Shown here: in pieces, positions 1 to 12,659 of the stretch | How the letters are laid out: each line of letters begins with the position of its first letter | How positions within the stretch are numbered: the first letter of the stretch is position 1 | Source of the DNA: Halichondria panicea | Taxonomy: Eukaryota > Porifera > Demospongiae > Suberitida > Halichondriidae | DNA: 64,000 nucleotides | Direction of reading: 5' to 3' | NCBI RefSeq assembly: GCF_963675165.1 | Contig: NC_087380.1 | Span: forward strand, 1,789,803-1,853,802 | Made by a program: the position numbers and the translations under genes | Notes under the pieces: generated by a model | The model's database searches: none | Told to the model about the DNA's origin: nothing | Seen by the model: the letters and a program-made list of their open reading frames with translations, nothing else

Positions 1-1180
1 TGTGGTTGCTGTGGTTGCTCAGGTATTCGCTAAAAAAGAGCGAATACCTGAGCAAGGTGGAGTGAATAGAACACTAATAGTGTATGTAAGCATACTTACT
101 CCGTAAAATCACCGTTAAATCACAAAGAACTCCGTGTCATAGGTCTATTCTTTGCAAGTTTAGTTTGTCATAGATATAGGCTTAGCTAGCTAGAGTGTGA
201 GGAGCTGTCTTGTGCGAAGGAAGAAGGAGCATCACTCTTGTGAAAGAACAGACCTAGGTTCTCAAGTTTCTGCTATCAGTGGCTACCTTTGATTGACTAC
301 ACAATTACAATTTAATACAAGCGTTTGATTAGACCATTGATTGCCAGATACACTTGGTAGAGTCTATCCTCAGACTCTGGCCATCGATCTCTTGTATACT
401 ATGCTCAGGGGTGTCCACAAGTGGCTGGGCCTGGGATGTATTGTCAAGGTGAGCGATATAAATCAATAATACCCTTTCATCATTGGAAATTGTACACTAT
501 AGCCTATAGCCCAATCCTTGGTATCTGGATCAAGATATGACATTACGGCACTGGCACTGGTGTTGTGTTAGCCTCCTTCACCGGCCTTCAAGGAAGTGCG
601 GCCTGGGATCGTGGCTAGTTTGTGTGGACCATCACTGTGAGTTACAAAATGTATAGTGGAATGGTGAATTTAAGTTCATGAATACTAATTTGTATACAGG
701 AGCAAAATGGAACCTTCCCCTCCAACCCCCGTCGTACTCCTCCTAGCTGATGGGTGTGAACTCATTGAAAGAGGATGCCCCAGTGCCACTCGTGTCCTTC
801 CCAAGGGTCCGATCTTATAGAACTACCTGCACTAAAACTACTGACGTGGAATGGCTCTTTCAACACTTGTGGTTGCTATCCTGACCAGTGACGTCAGGAT
901 TCTACTGTCTCTTGATGCACTGTGAACACACAATCTTTGTTATGCCACCTGAAGGCTTAGCAGGCATATCCAACGCAGTATTTATTAAGTCTTTCTGGAA
1001 GCTCTTGTTTGAGATCTTCGCTTCTAAACATCTGCATTTATTATGGACGCAGTACTGCTGTGCACAGTATTAATTTCTAGTGTCATTATATCATTATATC
1101 GCTGTATTTTTAGCCAACTGTGATAAACTGAAGATTTTACAGTACATAGCTGATACTTACCAGTTTCCGGTCACGCCCAG
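1..1180. other. No gene recognised
   Basis: I see no convincing coding exon here. Positions 569-616 hold a short fold-back of the TAGCC...GGCTA family (see 36611-36709). A 37-codon plus-strand reading from about 707 is too short and unlike its neighbours to call. The rest looks like AT-rich intergenic sequence at the edge of the segmental duplication that begins near 1,270. Confidence 0.5.
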
Positions 1181-1189
1181 ATACAATCA

Positions 1190-1252
1190 ATACCAGGCCG
1201 AGGAGGCTACCTAGCGTTCAATTAGAGACGGATCGGCCTGGGATCGAGGCTA
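1190..1252. repeat. TAGCCTCGATCCC-family MITE relic
   Basis: The sequence ends in GGCCTGGGATCGAGGCTA, the exact right terminus of the MULE-like family seen whole at 36611-36709 and 42359-43446. Its left end is shortened to CCAGGCCGAGGAGGCTA. Confidence 0.6.
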
Positions 1253-1399
1253 GTATAGAGCTAGCTCGAGCTAGTAAATTTCTCAAGAAGTAATGTTATA
1301 AGTATATTCATCACTGAAAGCAGTAACAAAGTACGTCACAATAAGGAAGTGTGCACATGACATGCCTACATTGCAGATCTAGACTAACACTGTTCAGTG

Positions 1400-1592
1400 G
1401 TCCCAGTTAGTGTGTGTAGTGTTATCTTTCTCCATTGATTATTGATTGTATATCCAGGGAAATCAAACAGGCTAAATAGTACTGCCTGTATGATTGTCAT
1501 GATAGTCCTTGCCCAAGTCATGACGACAGTTGGGGCAGTTGTACACACCCACCTTGAAGGAACGACTCAGACACGTCTAGTGTGTGTGTGTG
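1400..1592 (-). pseudogene. UHRF1: UHRF1 RING-finger relic (copy 2)
   Basis: On the minus strand one frame reads [20 protein letters not shown], which matches the last RING cysteines and following segment of the E3 ligase UHRF1. The reading breaks straight after KDY. The partner exon with the first RING cysteines, present in the other copy near 11,100-11,232, is missing. It sits in the same relative place as 10735-11232, so it came with the segmental duplication. It is a gene fragment, not a functional gene. Confidence 0.6.
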
Positions 1593-1839
1593 TGTGTGCA
1601 TGTGGGTGTGTGTGTGGAGGGGAGTAAGTGAGGGACGCAGTGGGATAGTGTACACTTGCATAAGTTAGGAAAGCAAAACCATGCACATTATTGGATGCAT
1701 GCAAATAAATTGATGCGTTACAAACGGATACGTAGCTATTAAAAATAAAAAGCTACTCAATCTTGATGTTATGACTTCCATCTCCAATCCCTCTCTTCCT
1801 TTATCTATGGTTAGACCATGTACACACGATTAGTTTACA

Positions 1840-2900
1840 AGACCCACTCCAGTCTCCACTAGCCTGACAAATCATGGTCTGACCTACTCCGGCAGTGTGT
1901 AGCCAGGGTTACAGCTGTAGGTAGCAGTGCTTTGGTAGGTGGTCCCTTCTGTAAAGTGTTGTCATGATTCATTGGTAGGAATATTCAATGAGCCACAATT
2001 AACAACTGAAAGGAACGTATACATGAGAGGAATAAGATTGTCAGTCATGATTATTGTTACGCCAGTTACAAGTGATGTCCTCTCCATGCACTCCATGTTC
2101 TGTCAGACTGACAGGTCCTAGTCCATGGCAATGGATGAGAACAATTGGTACCCAGTGACAATACAGCTGTGTGTAGCTACGGCTCCCTGCAGTATAGGGG
2201 TGGTAACTGGATTATAGCTGATCGCTCCAATTGATGTATCTAGCCACGCCCTCCCCAACTTCATATAGGCTGGAATTCGAGACTATACCGTTGATGAGGG
2301 TGAGCTCAGTCAGGACAGATAACTGTGGGGGTACCCACTTGACATCAGTTCAACAACACTTTACACACAAAGTCATGCACCCCTCACCAGTGCAGACAGG
2401 AATCTCCAGCGCTCCATCCAGAAGCAGTACAAGTCCTCACTGTCAGTCCAGTCATCTGGTAGGCAGTGGGACAGGTGCATATACAGTGGCGTAGGAAGGA
2501 GGGGCTCCAGCCATCTCTCCAGGTTATTAAGTAGAATCAAGCTGCACTCCGTAGATAGGCACACTTTTTTCCATTCAAAACACTATAGAGCCCCCATTGA
2601 GAAATTCCTTCCTACGCCACTGATATAGGTAGCCGTGGAGCCCTCAGCTCTGGGGATGGTGGTGTCACTGTACACCACTCCTCCATTGGCTGAGATGGTG
2701 AGGTCTGGACAAGCCACTGTAACTGAGAACAATGTATCATCATGCAGATCGAGGATATAAACGTCTTCTACATAAAAAATATTCTGTAAAAGAACTCACT
2801 GAAAGTCTGCAGAAACTCAAGGGACCGTTAGACCCGCTGGCTGCTACTTTGAAGGAAACATCTTCAAGTTATGCCTGTATATAGCTATAAAAGTCTTTTA
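1840..2900 (-). pseudogene. CCP/sushi receptor 5' relic (copy A)
   Basis: The minus strand holds remains of a signal-peptide exon near 2880 (ATG followed five codons later by TAG) and of three CCP exons. They are paralogous to 12620-11520 and to the 5' part of the receptor at 18963-15995. CCP cysteine/glycine motifs can be read in pieces but frames are broken. The first CCP is interrupted by a transposon at 2484-2622. It directly follows, on the minus strand, a broken copy of the p85 3' end (4510-3479), as the receptor 18963-15995 follows the real p85 gene. Confidence 0.65.
2484..2622. mobile_element. hAT-like MITE, TIR CAGTGGCGTAGGAAGG
   Basis: Terminal inverted repeats CAGTGGCGTAGGAAGG at the left and CCTTCCTACGCCACTG at the right, flanked by ATATA on both sides. 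It lies inside a CCP exon. The orthologous insertion at the same place in the paralogous copy is 12161-12316. The CAGTG start suggests a hAT-type element; no transposase is present. Confidence 0.7.
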
Positions 2901-3478
2901 AGGTACAGGCATAAATATGTTGCAATAATTAATCATATATATAATTATTCTCTATTTAATAAATCATATATATAATTATGCTCTATTTAATAGCTCTTCT
3001 GCAACTCTATAAGCTGGCTATTTGCTATTTATAAGTACATGCAATATATACTCTGCATGTATTATATACTGAAAGCTATAGCCTCCTTCTCGCCTCCTTC
3101 ACAAGGCCATCTCTTCAGTGCGGCCTGGAATCGAGGCTAATTGCAATGCAAACTCATCAAATAGCACGTGTTGTTAACGATCTTTACCGCATGAAAAACC
3201 TCTTCATTAATAAACACAGAATTATAAAAATTTAATGCAAAAAATGTTTCAATATACAACAAGAACTCAACTACAGGAAATCAAAAAACTAACAACTGAA
3301 ACTCCTATCCTCTAAAAAAAAACGGACTGCTACGAAAACATAAAACATAATAGCATAAAATAATAGCATAACGATACCATTTCATAGAAGCTATATTTAT
3401 TTCTACCAAAAAATTGTGAGCTAGTAAGAAAGCTAAGGAGAATTTATAGGATATTTTAGGGTGGTAGTGAGTCCATGG

Positions 3479-4510
3479 TTATGCTGCTCTAAAGAGTGCT
3501 CCTTGTAGCGAAGGATCAGCTCCTCCAGGGAATTTGAAGTGCCGGCATGGCACAGAGAAACCAAATTTATCGTTGAGAGTGACAACCTTCAAGTGCTTGA
3601 GGCCATCATACCTGTAGCATGAAGAGTATAATACGCACACAGTGAGACATGTACAGAGACTAAAAACACAATAATAATAATGATATATGTACAATCTTTA
3701 CAGCTATAGAGGTACTATAGGTGGTCTCTTTAGAGAGAGGTCAGTGTGAGCATTGTGGGACATGAAGTACAAAGTGGTTCTGGAGTATCGGTAAGCTAAA
3801 GCTTTATACTTACACAATGTCAATGCTGTGAGTATGTAGCTCTCCTTGTGCGGACATCAACTTTTGCTTAGCAGCAGGTCGACAAAGAAAGGTACCATTC
3901 TTTTTGGTCTTCAACATCTCAGCAAGCCTTGACTCTATAAGAGAGCAGAGAACAATAACAAATAGTTAAATGCACATCACTAATAGGCTCACAATACCAG
4001 GTCTCTTTTCTCAAATAGTGAGCATTGTCAGGGGACAGCTGCAAAATAACAAACACATCTCGCAAAAATTACACCCATACACAATACAATAATATATACA
4101 ATATACAATCACATGCTTTCTACAATTAATTTTAATGTACAATTCTAGTAAGTAGTCAAATCATGATACTATCGATCGTGTACTAATCCTATGCCTTATG
4201 CACCGGTATTGAGTTGTGTCTTTGATGCATGGGCCCCACGGGTGAGGGGGGTGGTCTGTTATCTCTCTCTGGTCTAGCAGGAGGGAGCTTGGGGATTTTG
4301 TGAGGGAAGGTGCCATGGGGGTCGGTTTTAGAGGGGGCAAATCTGAGCGGACAAGAACTGCTTCTCTTGTTGTAGTGTCGGGGGTACCCTCCGACTGGGA
4401 GTGGGCGGGGATAAGGGAGGGTGGGGGACTCGGGGATGGAGGAGTTTCGGATACCGTCTCTTGAGTGGAGACATGGGGCATAGACTGCGTACTATCCCAC
4501 AAATGCAATT
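3479..4510 (-). pseudogene. Broken copy A of the p85 3' end (proline-rich + C-terminal SH2)
   Basis: Minus-strand copy of the last four exons of the PI3K regulatory gene (20461-19365). The proline-rich part (about 4500-4190) begins inside the parental exon. The first SH2 exon (about 4046) has lost its splice donor through an 11-base deletion. The second (about 3945) has an extra base giving an early TGA plus a two-base insertion. The third has four extra bases in the segment coding GFSVPC. With four independent lesions it cannot encode an SH2 domain. It lies just downstream of a receptor 3' relic whose tail exon ends in its own stop, so it is not a receptor-SH2 fusion. Confidence 0.85.
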
Positions 4511-4865
4511 TTTTTTTATCACATACATGTAATAGAATTTTTTATCGTACATGTACATTGTTTGGATGCTAGTTTTGTCCAGCCATAAGCCACTAAAATC
4601 CCAATAGAGAATAAGTGCCCTATATAGAGGTTCCCCATAAAACGTTACGAAAACAACATGAATGCCAAACATATGGATGCACAGATGATCCTTATACCTG
4701 TTATTTATAATTCTTCATGAGTTATGAATAATAATAATTCATGTACATACAAAATCAATGTAAACTACTACGTTATACAGATTGAATTTCATACAATTGA
4801 CAAACAGTTTGTGTCGTTATAGTGTCTACTTGTTCTCTGTGTTCAAGTCAGTGAGTGCATAAGTT

Positions 4866-5830
4866 GCACAGGCTGAGAGCTGGTAGTCTGCAAGAGGAGG
4901 GGGACGTGGCTGGTCCACCACCTCATAGGCAGCCTCCTCTTGTAGTTTGCTCAACTCTTTGTAATCATGGGAGGGGAGATGACTCATCACCACTGGGGGT
5001 AGGCTGCAGGAAATAGAACGAAATTCACTAAATTAAATCTGGCATGTAAAACATGTGTGCATTACAAATACACAAAACTGTGTAGCCACTATCAGTTATT
5101 TCAACACAATGCACTCATTCTGTTGTTTGCAATTAGATGCTAGTTTTGTTGTCAATGTCCTTTGACCCAGACCTCCGCTGTCTCCATACCCACTATAACT
5201 ACTGCAATAGTCACAACCACAACTCCAGCAACCACTCCCCCAGCTACAGCACCAACATTCACAGCTTCACTTGAGGAGGTTGTCCGATTAGTGATGTCCT
5301 CAGGGCACTCTGGACTATTGAGGTTAGTAATGACAACTGGACAACTGTTAGTCACACTGAGGCCTGCACTCTGCACCACAGCGACTGGATCATTATCAAC
5401 CCACTGTTCCATTAGCCTAGCCAGTTGTATGGTGGATACACTCTCTGTTCCAGTGAGCACAGCTCGGTAGGTCACATGACTAGGGGAGTCATCAAAACAA
5501 ACAATGAAGGGATTCAAAATAAGGGAATAGTAAATCCACAGGCACTGCATGGGTTTCAATGCCTTGTGTTAGACGGTTGGTGATGTTATCTGTTTTCATA
5601 TCAGCGTCTTGTTCAGTGTACACTCTGCACTACTAGACACTCTATACCCTCCATCACAGCTCTGTGTGGCCACGGCTCCTTCTAGTCTGGGGTTCGAGTA
5701 TTGTGACTGCAGGTCTATGTGGTAGAGTGACGGGCTGGTAGGGATGAAGATGATGCAGCTGTAATAGGAACTGGGTTACTGATTAGTGTGGCTTGTGTTC
5801 TGGGTGCATGTGTGTTAGGCATTGCATTGG
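4866..5830 (-). pseudogene. Receptor 3' relic: CCP fragment, extracellular stalk, TM, tail
   Basis: Minus strand. Near 5800-5600 is a CCP fragment (reads PRLEGAVATQSCDGGY). An exon at about 5490-5150 holds an extracellular segment, then a transmembrane stretch rich in V/A/G. Just after the membrane the frame is lost: the usual RQRRSGSKD motif continues in another frame. A tail exon at about 5005-4866 reads LPPVVMSHLPSHDYKEL and ends ...TENK-stop, parallel to the tail of the intact receptor at 6346-6181. It is probably the remains of a second receptor downstream of the intact one. The extracellular segment (SVSTIQLARLMEQWV) differs from the Ig-like domain used in the intact gene. Confidence 0.6.
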
Positions 5831-6180
5831 GTAAAGCAAACAGAAACTGGCTGTTCCTATAGTAATTATATAATCTACATTTCTTTCTCGCTGATTGTTA
5901 TTTCTGATGATATACGTGTATATATAGTGGTACTATCCCACATGTTCACATAATCTAATGTGAACTTTTTTTTATTTTACATCGTCAAGCCATGCATCAG
6001 TATGAGCCACAATAGAGAACAAGTGTGTCCTATATATAGAGGTTCCTCATAAAACCTTAGGAAAAAACATGTGTTTTTATGATCCCCTATTCTAATTCAT
6101 GTACATCAAAATCTAAACTATCATACAATTGACCGACAGTCTGTGTTGTTATAGTCTCTACTTGACAAATGTTCTCTGTG

Positions 6181-9100
6181 TTAATTGAAGTCAGTGGATG
6201 CATAAGCTGCACAGGCTGAGAGCTGGTAGTCTGCAGGAGGAGGGGGGCGTGGCTGGTCCACCACCTCATAGGCAGCCTCCTCTTGTAGTTTGTTCAAGCC
6301 CTCGTAATCATGGGAGGGGAGATGACTCATCACCACTGGGGGTAGTCTGTAAGGGAAATAGAATCCGTTATAATTTGTTAATAATATAATTATGACATGA
6401 CAATGAGTACATAATTACTGCTATGCAGCAGGGGTAAAGCAATTGGTGTGCGTGTCGATTTGTGTGAGCTGTTTGAGCGCCATGGACTGCTTTAACTGCT
6501 AATGAGACGTGGTTGAAAAATAAAATATAGGCTACTTAAATGTCACTTTTGTGAGTATATGCTCCTTTTTCATCCATATCTGACTCTAAACTTTTCAGAA
6601 ATTACATCTTTGACAAATATTGTACTAATAAATTTGCTGCAAATCCGCCAAAATCAGAGAAAAATCAGAAAACGCAAAAATTTATACCGTCCTTTAATAG
6701 TAGTTGGAAATCTGTGTTCTTCGAAGGCAACAAAAAAACATGTTTTCTAGTCAATCTAATGGTAGATTTACCCCATATGATAATGTCATAACGGTAAAAG
6801 TTATTGTGTCCCTTATATGTCAACGCACAGGGTTAATTCTCTACTGAGCTTGATAATGAACAAACTAGCTCTCGATCTGCAACCATACACAACCCAACAT
6901 ATAGCTACTTAATTCACAGACCATTCACATACACTAACACTCACTCTGTAATTGGTTGACCGCCTGTCCTTTCATCACTCATGTCCTTGGATCCAGACCT
7001 CCGTTGCCTCCGCATAACCAGCACTATTACGATCAGTAGAGCAATGGCTAAGACTCCAGCAACTACCCAACCAGCTGCAGCCACAGCAACAACATTGACC
7101 ACTACCACTGTGTGTGTGTGTTGAAGTTGAGCAAAAACAATACTAACACACCTTCGATATGAAGCTAAAATAATATGCATTGTTATAGATAGCAAACGCA
7201 AGATGCTATAAATTATTATTATTCTCATGACAGAAGCACATTTCAACTCCACTCACCAGTAACCATGACACAATGTTTAGTGGTTGCCCCACTCTCCCTG
7301 GGCACTTGACAACAGTAGGTACCAGTTACTTCACTGGAGCCTTCAGCATAGTTCAAACTAATGGAACTCATATCTCGTGACACGTAGAAACCATCAGTGT
7401 TGTTCGAGTCAGGAATGCTGTCACCATTTGGTCCTCTCCACCTTCCAAGAGCATTGCCGTTGTTGTCCACTCCTCTGCAGCAGGTGGTGAGCTCAGTATG
7501 ACAGGTGAGGGCAGAGGAACCCTCTCCAATGGTCGCCAGTGATAAGGCAGAGTTGTTGACAATAACACTCAATCCCCTGCTCAAAGAAATCACTGGATTG
7601 ATTAGGAGAAAAATAGTCAAAGCAATGTACTAGATATGCATGGATGTATGTCATCTTACAGTTGCACAGTGGAGCTTCTCCTGACCACACTCCACTTGCT
7701 CCACAAGTTCTGCTCTCACTACCAACAATGTTGTATCCAGTGTTACAGGTGTAGGTAGCAGTCATCATAAAGGTAGTTCCAGAGGATGTACTGACTTGTC
7801 CATTGGCAATGTTATTTAGGGAACCACAGTCAACAGCTAATAAAACATACATATGTAAACACGTGAGTGTAAGTACGTTTGTTTAAAGCACTCACAATCA
7901 CAGGTAGGTGCTGTTAGGTCCCAGCTTCCATTAGCTTGACAGGTTCTATCTGATACTCCATTGAGAGTGTATCCATCATCACAGGTGTAGGTGGCAGTGT
8001 TCATGAAGGTGGTTCCAGAGGATGTACTGATTTGCCCGTTAGGAACAGTGAGGGAACCACAGTCAACAGCTGTGGAATATGAACACAGTGGATACAGTGT
8101 ACACAGTCATTCATGCTACTCACGTGCACAGGTGGGGGCCTCTGGAGTCCACATTCTGTTTGCCTCACAAGTTTGAGTATTGGATCCAACAATGTTGTAT
8201 CCATTGCTACAGGTGTAGGTAGCAGTCATCATGAAGGTGGTTCCAGAGGATGTGTCCACTGTTCCATTGGAGGGGGCGTCCAGAGAACCACAGTCAACAG
8301 CTGTGAAGAGACATGAAATTGATGACATGGACAACTGTACAACTTACGTGAACAAGTTGGTACAGTCTCCCACATCTTATTAGCCATACAGGTAGCCATT
8401 GCTGTGGTGACTCCAATGGAGACCTCATACCCACTGAAACAGGTGTAGTTCACCATCCTTCCAAGAGTTGTGCTGGTTGGTGTTTCAGGAGAGCCATTGC
8501 CAATGGAGGGTGGGGTGCCACAATTCACAGCTGAGTGGGTGAGAACACAGTCAATGCAGTATTATTATCAATGACAGTATCAACTTCACATACGTGAACA
8601 AGTTGGTACAGGCTCCCACATCTTATTTGCCATACAGGTAGCCGTTGCTGTGGTGACTCCAGTGGAGACCTCATACCCACTATCACAGGTGTAGGTCACT
8701 GTCCCTTGGTAGGTTGTTCTGGTGGGTGTTCCAGGAGATGCATCGTTGCCAGGGGGTGGTGGGGAGCCACAATCCACAACTGAGAGTAAAATGATATTAC
8801 AGGCTAGTAGAAGTGCAATAATGTACGCTTGCATTACTGAATGTAGCTTGCAGTACTATACACATGTATAGTCTTTCTTCAATTGCAGCCACACAAATTA
8901 ACTATGATTTCCAGTGGTGCACAAATAGAACAAGAAAAAATGGTTTGCTGCTTAGAGTGGTGCTTAGCGATACAACGTAAAGTAATAGTAGCTGTTTCAC
9001 GAGGTTGTAATAGATGAATTGTATGCAATTTCAGTGTTTCTTTTCTACCTAAACGCCAGCAAAAAGTAATTCCATAACTTAGTAGCGCTTGATTACAGTA

Positions 9101-9982
9101 AAACATTTTGTATTTGGCGCTTCTATTAGGGTGCATGGCGATATAATCAGTACAGTACTCACGTGCACAAGTAACTGTAGGTGGTGGAGACCAGGTACCA
9201 AGACTAGTACCATCACTCTGACAAGTTATTGTAGTAGCTCCACTGGTGGTGTACCCAGTATTACAGCTGTAGGTGGCTATGTTGGTGGTTGCATCGTATG
9301 ATATCCTTCCATTAGATAGGGGACTCTGTGTGGGGCAGGGAGCTGTGGGGGTGGGGGTTAGTATTGGACATAGACAATAATTATAGTCAGCACTCACTGA
9401 AGGTGACACATCTCCTATAATTGGGGTTAGTGTTAGTGCTCACACAGCAGTGTTCTCCATCAGGACTGTAGTGTGTGGGACCACGATGCAGAGCAACGGC
9501 AGTATGACGAACACCACTGATGAACAGTTCGTCCCCAACTGCATCCCTACCTTGAACTATGGGCAATGTACTCCCACCAGGACCCTGCCACACTACACCA
9601 CCAGTGTCATAGGTGTAGCAATACCAGGCTCGTGGATCAGTACCAACTCCTGATCCAACATCAGAGAACGAGATGATCTCTCCAGTGTGGTCAGTGCCAG
9701 GGGGCTCATTGGATGCTGCCAGTCGAGCTGTGTGCCAATAATAATTATACAATATATAATTGATGTTCTGCATGCATGGTACCAAATCTATACTATAGTA
9801 GATCTAGATAACACCAGTAGACTAGCACAAGAGATATAGTATTACACTATGTATATAGTTTGCAGTATTACGGTAAAAGCTATAGTTGCACTGCATATCA
9901 ACTCACTCAAAGGCTGTCCATACACTAGGAAAACACTTCCTAGCAGACAGCAGAGAAATAACCTTGAGGGGAACATTCTCAT
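6181..9982 (-). CDS. Ig-like / six-CCP (sushi) type I transmembrane receptor
   Basis: Eleven exons join in one frame with GT-AG introns: 9982-9907, 9727-9398, 9342-9163, 8779-8594, 8530-8348, 8300-8124, 8069-7896, 7836-7660, 7592-7257, 7107-6945, 6346-6181 (about 715 residues). Residues 1-22 are a signal peptide (RLFLCCLLGSVFLVYG). Residues 26-135 are an Ig-like domain ending in GEHCCV. Six CCP modules (about 136-494) have the expected CG...YSC/YTC...C pattern. A second Ig-like domain (about 495-606) has ALTC...TGTYCCQV. A TM helix lies at about 611-638. The tail carries RRQRRSG, a PPPP stretch and tyrosines in HDYEGL, AYEVV and ADYQL. All extracellular exons are phase 1-1, the usual state for shuffled modules. 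It is probably an adhesion or recognition receptor; ligand unknown. It is the only intact copy in a decayed duplicated region. Confidence 0.88.
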
Positions 9983-10734
9983 TATTCCTGTAGCCAAGAG
10001 TTCATTATTCATCCTATAATGAACTCTTGCTGTAGCTAGTAAATTTCTCTAGCTAAGTAGATTCATCAGTAGATATACTAGATCTATACTGAAAGCAATT
10101 AACAAAAGTCATGATAAGGAAGTGTACACATGACATGACATGCCTAGATCTAGTCTACATTGCAGTTCTAGAATAACAGTATTCAGTGGTCCCAGTTCAG
10201 AGGAGGTAGGACACGCATCATGTGCGCTTTAATAATTAACAATCCAGGTTTAACCTGAAGTAACCACCCTAGACTGCTCTCCGTAGTAGCTTATCTACAG
10301 TAAAAACCACTAGGTTTGATAGTGAATTTCAAGCTATTGAGCCGGGATCCCACTGGGATCGCTAATCCACAAGTAGTACTATCCTTTCGCTACATGATAG
10401 CTAAATTTTGAGAAAATTACCGTGGGATTGCTGCTGTTTTGGCTGCTTGAAGATCTTTTACTTTTCATGCACAAATCCTTGTCTGTGGTTGGTTGCCATC
10501 TTCCATAACAATTTACAATATTCGAGATTACTAGAAGGTGATGTGAGCTTGCTAGAGAGCACAACAGTAGATCTACCACAGGCACCATAGCTACACTGAA
10601 ATGTAAGGAAAGGTTAAAGGTCTGTTCTTAGGCTTTTGACGGTCAAAAGCCTAACGTAAACATTGTATACCACACATTCCATTGCCATGTGACTGATGAC
10701 ACACGTCCCACCTCCTCTGCATGGTCCCAGTTAG

Positions 10735-11232
10735 TGTGTGTAGTGTGATCTCCCTCCATTGTATCCAGGCCGGAACAGGTCCAATAGTACTGCCTGTAGG
10801 GACTTGTTGACTGTCATGGCATAGTCTTTGCCCAGATCATGACGACAGTTGGAGCACAGCTGTACACATCCACCTTGAAGGAACGACTCAGACACATCTA
10901 GTGTGTGCATGTGTGTATGTGGGGGGGGGGGGACAAGTGAGGGACGCAGTGGGATAGTCATAAGATACTCATTGAAAAAGCAAAACCATACTGTTTATTG
11001 GATGCAAATTGAAAATAGAAATTGATGCGTTATAAACGGTCTCTAGAAACAAGATACACGTATATAAAAAAACCGTAGTTTTTAAAACTCAATCTTGAGT
11101 ATAGTGATATCTCTAGTCAGTGGTTCCAGATGTTGTGGCTGCAGATGGTAGTGACGGGCTGGTAGACCACCTCCTGACACACGATGCAGTTGAATGTCTC
11201 CTGGATACGACTCAGCAGACCAGCCTGTCATG
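10735..11232 (-). pseudogene. UHRF1: UHRF1 RING-finger relic (copy 1)
   Basis: Two minus-strand pieces resemble the C-terminal RING of UHRF1, the E3 ligase that couples hemimethylated DNA to DNMT1. The piece at about 11232-11100 reads QETFNCIVCQEVVYQPVTT, then ICSHNI, and breaks at the next zinc ligand. The piece at about 10900-10735 reads [19 protein letters not shown], followed by [10 protein letters not shown] and GGR, close to the UHRF1 C-terminus except for an inserted arginine codon in FPGY. A frameshift lies between [11 protein letters not shown] and NCRHDL. The upstream UHRF1 domains are not in the window. It is a relic carried in the segmental duplication. Confidence 0.7.
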
Positions 11233-11519
11233 CATTAGGGGAATAATAAATACTGATACAGTACAGCACAGTACATGTCTCTTTTTACTGGGTGTGGTCA
11301 GTCAATAGCTCTGACTAGTACACGTGACTCACAGAATAGGCGTGTTATAAATTGCTGAAGGAGATAATGTCTCGAGGAAACACAGCTTTCTTATTTCGAG
11401 CGAGTTTCCCGGCAAAAATAGGACGAAAAGCGGATAGTTTTCGAGGCCTCTGGATGGTAAAGGTAAAGGTAAAGTGCACCCCCACTTCCGTCTCCAATCT
11501 ATCTATGGTTAGACCATGT

Positions 11520-12620
11520 ACTCACGATTACAAGACCCACTCCAGTCTCCACTAGCCTGACAAGTCCTGGTCTGACCTCCACTCAGTGTGTAGCCAGGGT
11601 TACAGCTGTAGGTAGCATGCTTTGGTAGGTCCCTTCTGTAAAGTGTTGTCATGATTCCTCCATTGTTAGGAATATTCAATGAGCCACAATTAACAACTGA
11701 AAGGAACGTATACATGAGAGGAATAAGATTGTCAGTCATGATTATTGTTACGTTCACAAGTGATGTCCTCTCCACTCCATGTTCTGTCAGACTGACAGGT
11801 CCTAGTCCATGGCAATGGATGAGAACAATTGGTACCCAGTGACAATACAGCTGTGTGTAGCCACGGCTCCCTGCAGTGTAGGGGTGGTAACTGGATTGTA
11901 GCTGATCGCTCCATTGATGTAGTCTATCCACGCCCTCCCCAACTTCGTATAGGCTGGAATTCGAGACTACCATTGATGAGGGTGAGCTCAGTCAGGACAG
12001 ATAACTGTGGGGGTACACACTTGACATCAATTCAACAACACTTTACACACATCATGCACCTCTCACCAGTGCAGACAGGAATATCCAGCGCTCCATCTAG
12101 AAACAGTACAAGTCCTCTGTCAGTCCAGTCGTCTGGTAGTCAGTGGGACAGGTGTATATACAGTGGCGTAGGAAGGAGGGGCTCCAGGGGCTGGAGCCCC
12201 CCATCTCTCCAGGTTATTAAGTAGAATCAAGCTGCACTCCGTAGCCGGATAGGCACACTTTTTTCAATTCAAAACACTATAGAGCCCCCATTGAGAAATT
12301 CCTTCCTACACCACTGATATAGGTAGCCGTGGAGCCCTCTGCTCTGCAGATGGTGGTGTCACTGTACACCACTCCTCCATTGGCTGAGATGGTGAGGTCT
12401 GGACAAGCCACTGTATATAACTGAGAACAATGTATCGTCATGCAGATCGAGGATATAAAGTCTTCTACATATAAATATTCTGTAAAAGATTGTATGAACT
12501 CACTGAAAGTCTGCAGAAACTCAAGGAACCGTTAGACCCGCTGGCTGCTACTTTGAAGGAAACATCTTCAAGTTATGCCTGTATATAGCTATAAAAGTCT
12601 TTTAAGCTACAGGCATAAAG
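11520..12620 (-). pseudogene. CCP/sushi receptor 5' relic (copy B)
   Basis: Minus strand: a signal-exon relic (ATG at about 12573 followed by TAG after five codons), a CCP exon split by the transposon 12161-12316, a CCP with an in-frame stop near 11815, and a last CCP (about 11695-11525) that is still open (VNCGSLNIPNNGG ... YSCNPGY ... CNR) with normal splice sites. It is paralogous to 2900-1840 and to the first exons of 18963-15995. It follows copy B of the p85 3' end on the minus strand. Confidence 0.65.
12161..12316. mobile_element. hAT-like MITE, paralogous insertion
   Basis: Same element, same insertion point in the CCP relic and same ATATA flanks as 2484-2622; the right end here is CCTTCCTACACCACTG. 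Because both duplicated copies share the insertion, it predates the segmental duplication. Confidence 0.7.
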
Positions 12621-12659
12621 ATGTTGCAATAATCATATATATAATTATGCTCTATTTAA

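Noticed and set aside
707-820. Plus-strand reading MEPSPPTPVVLLLADGCELI as a DJ-1/PfpI-like start
   Set aside because: Only 37 codons, no continuation with the family's later motifs in any frame or behind a splice site nearby.
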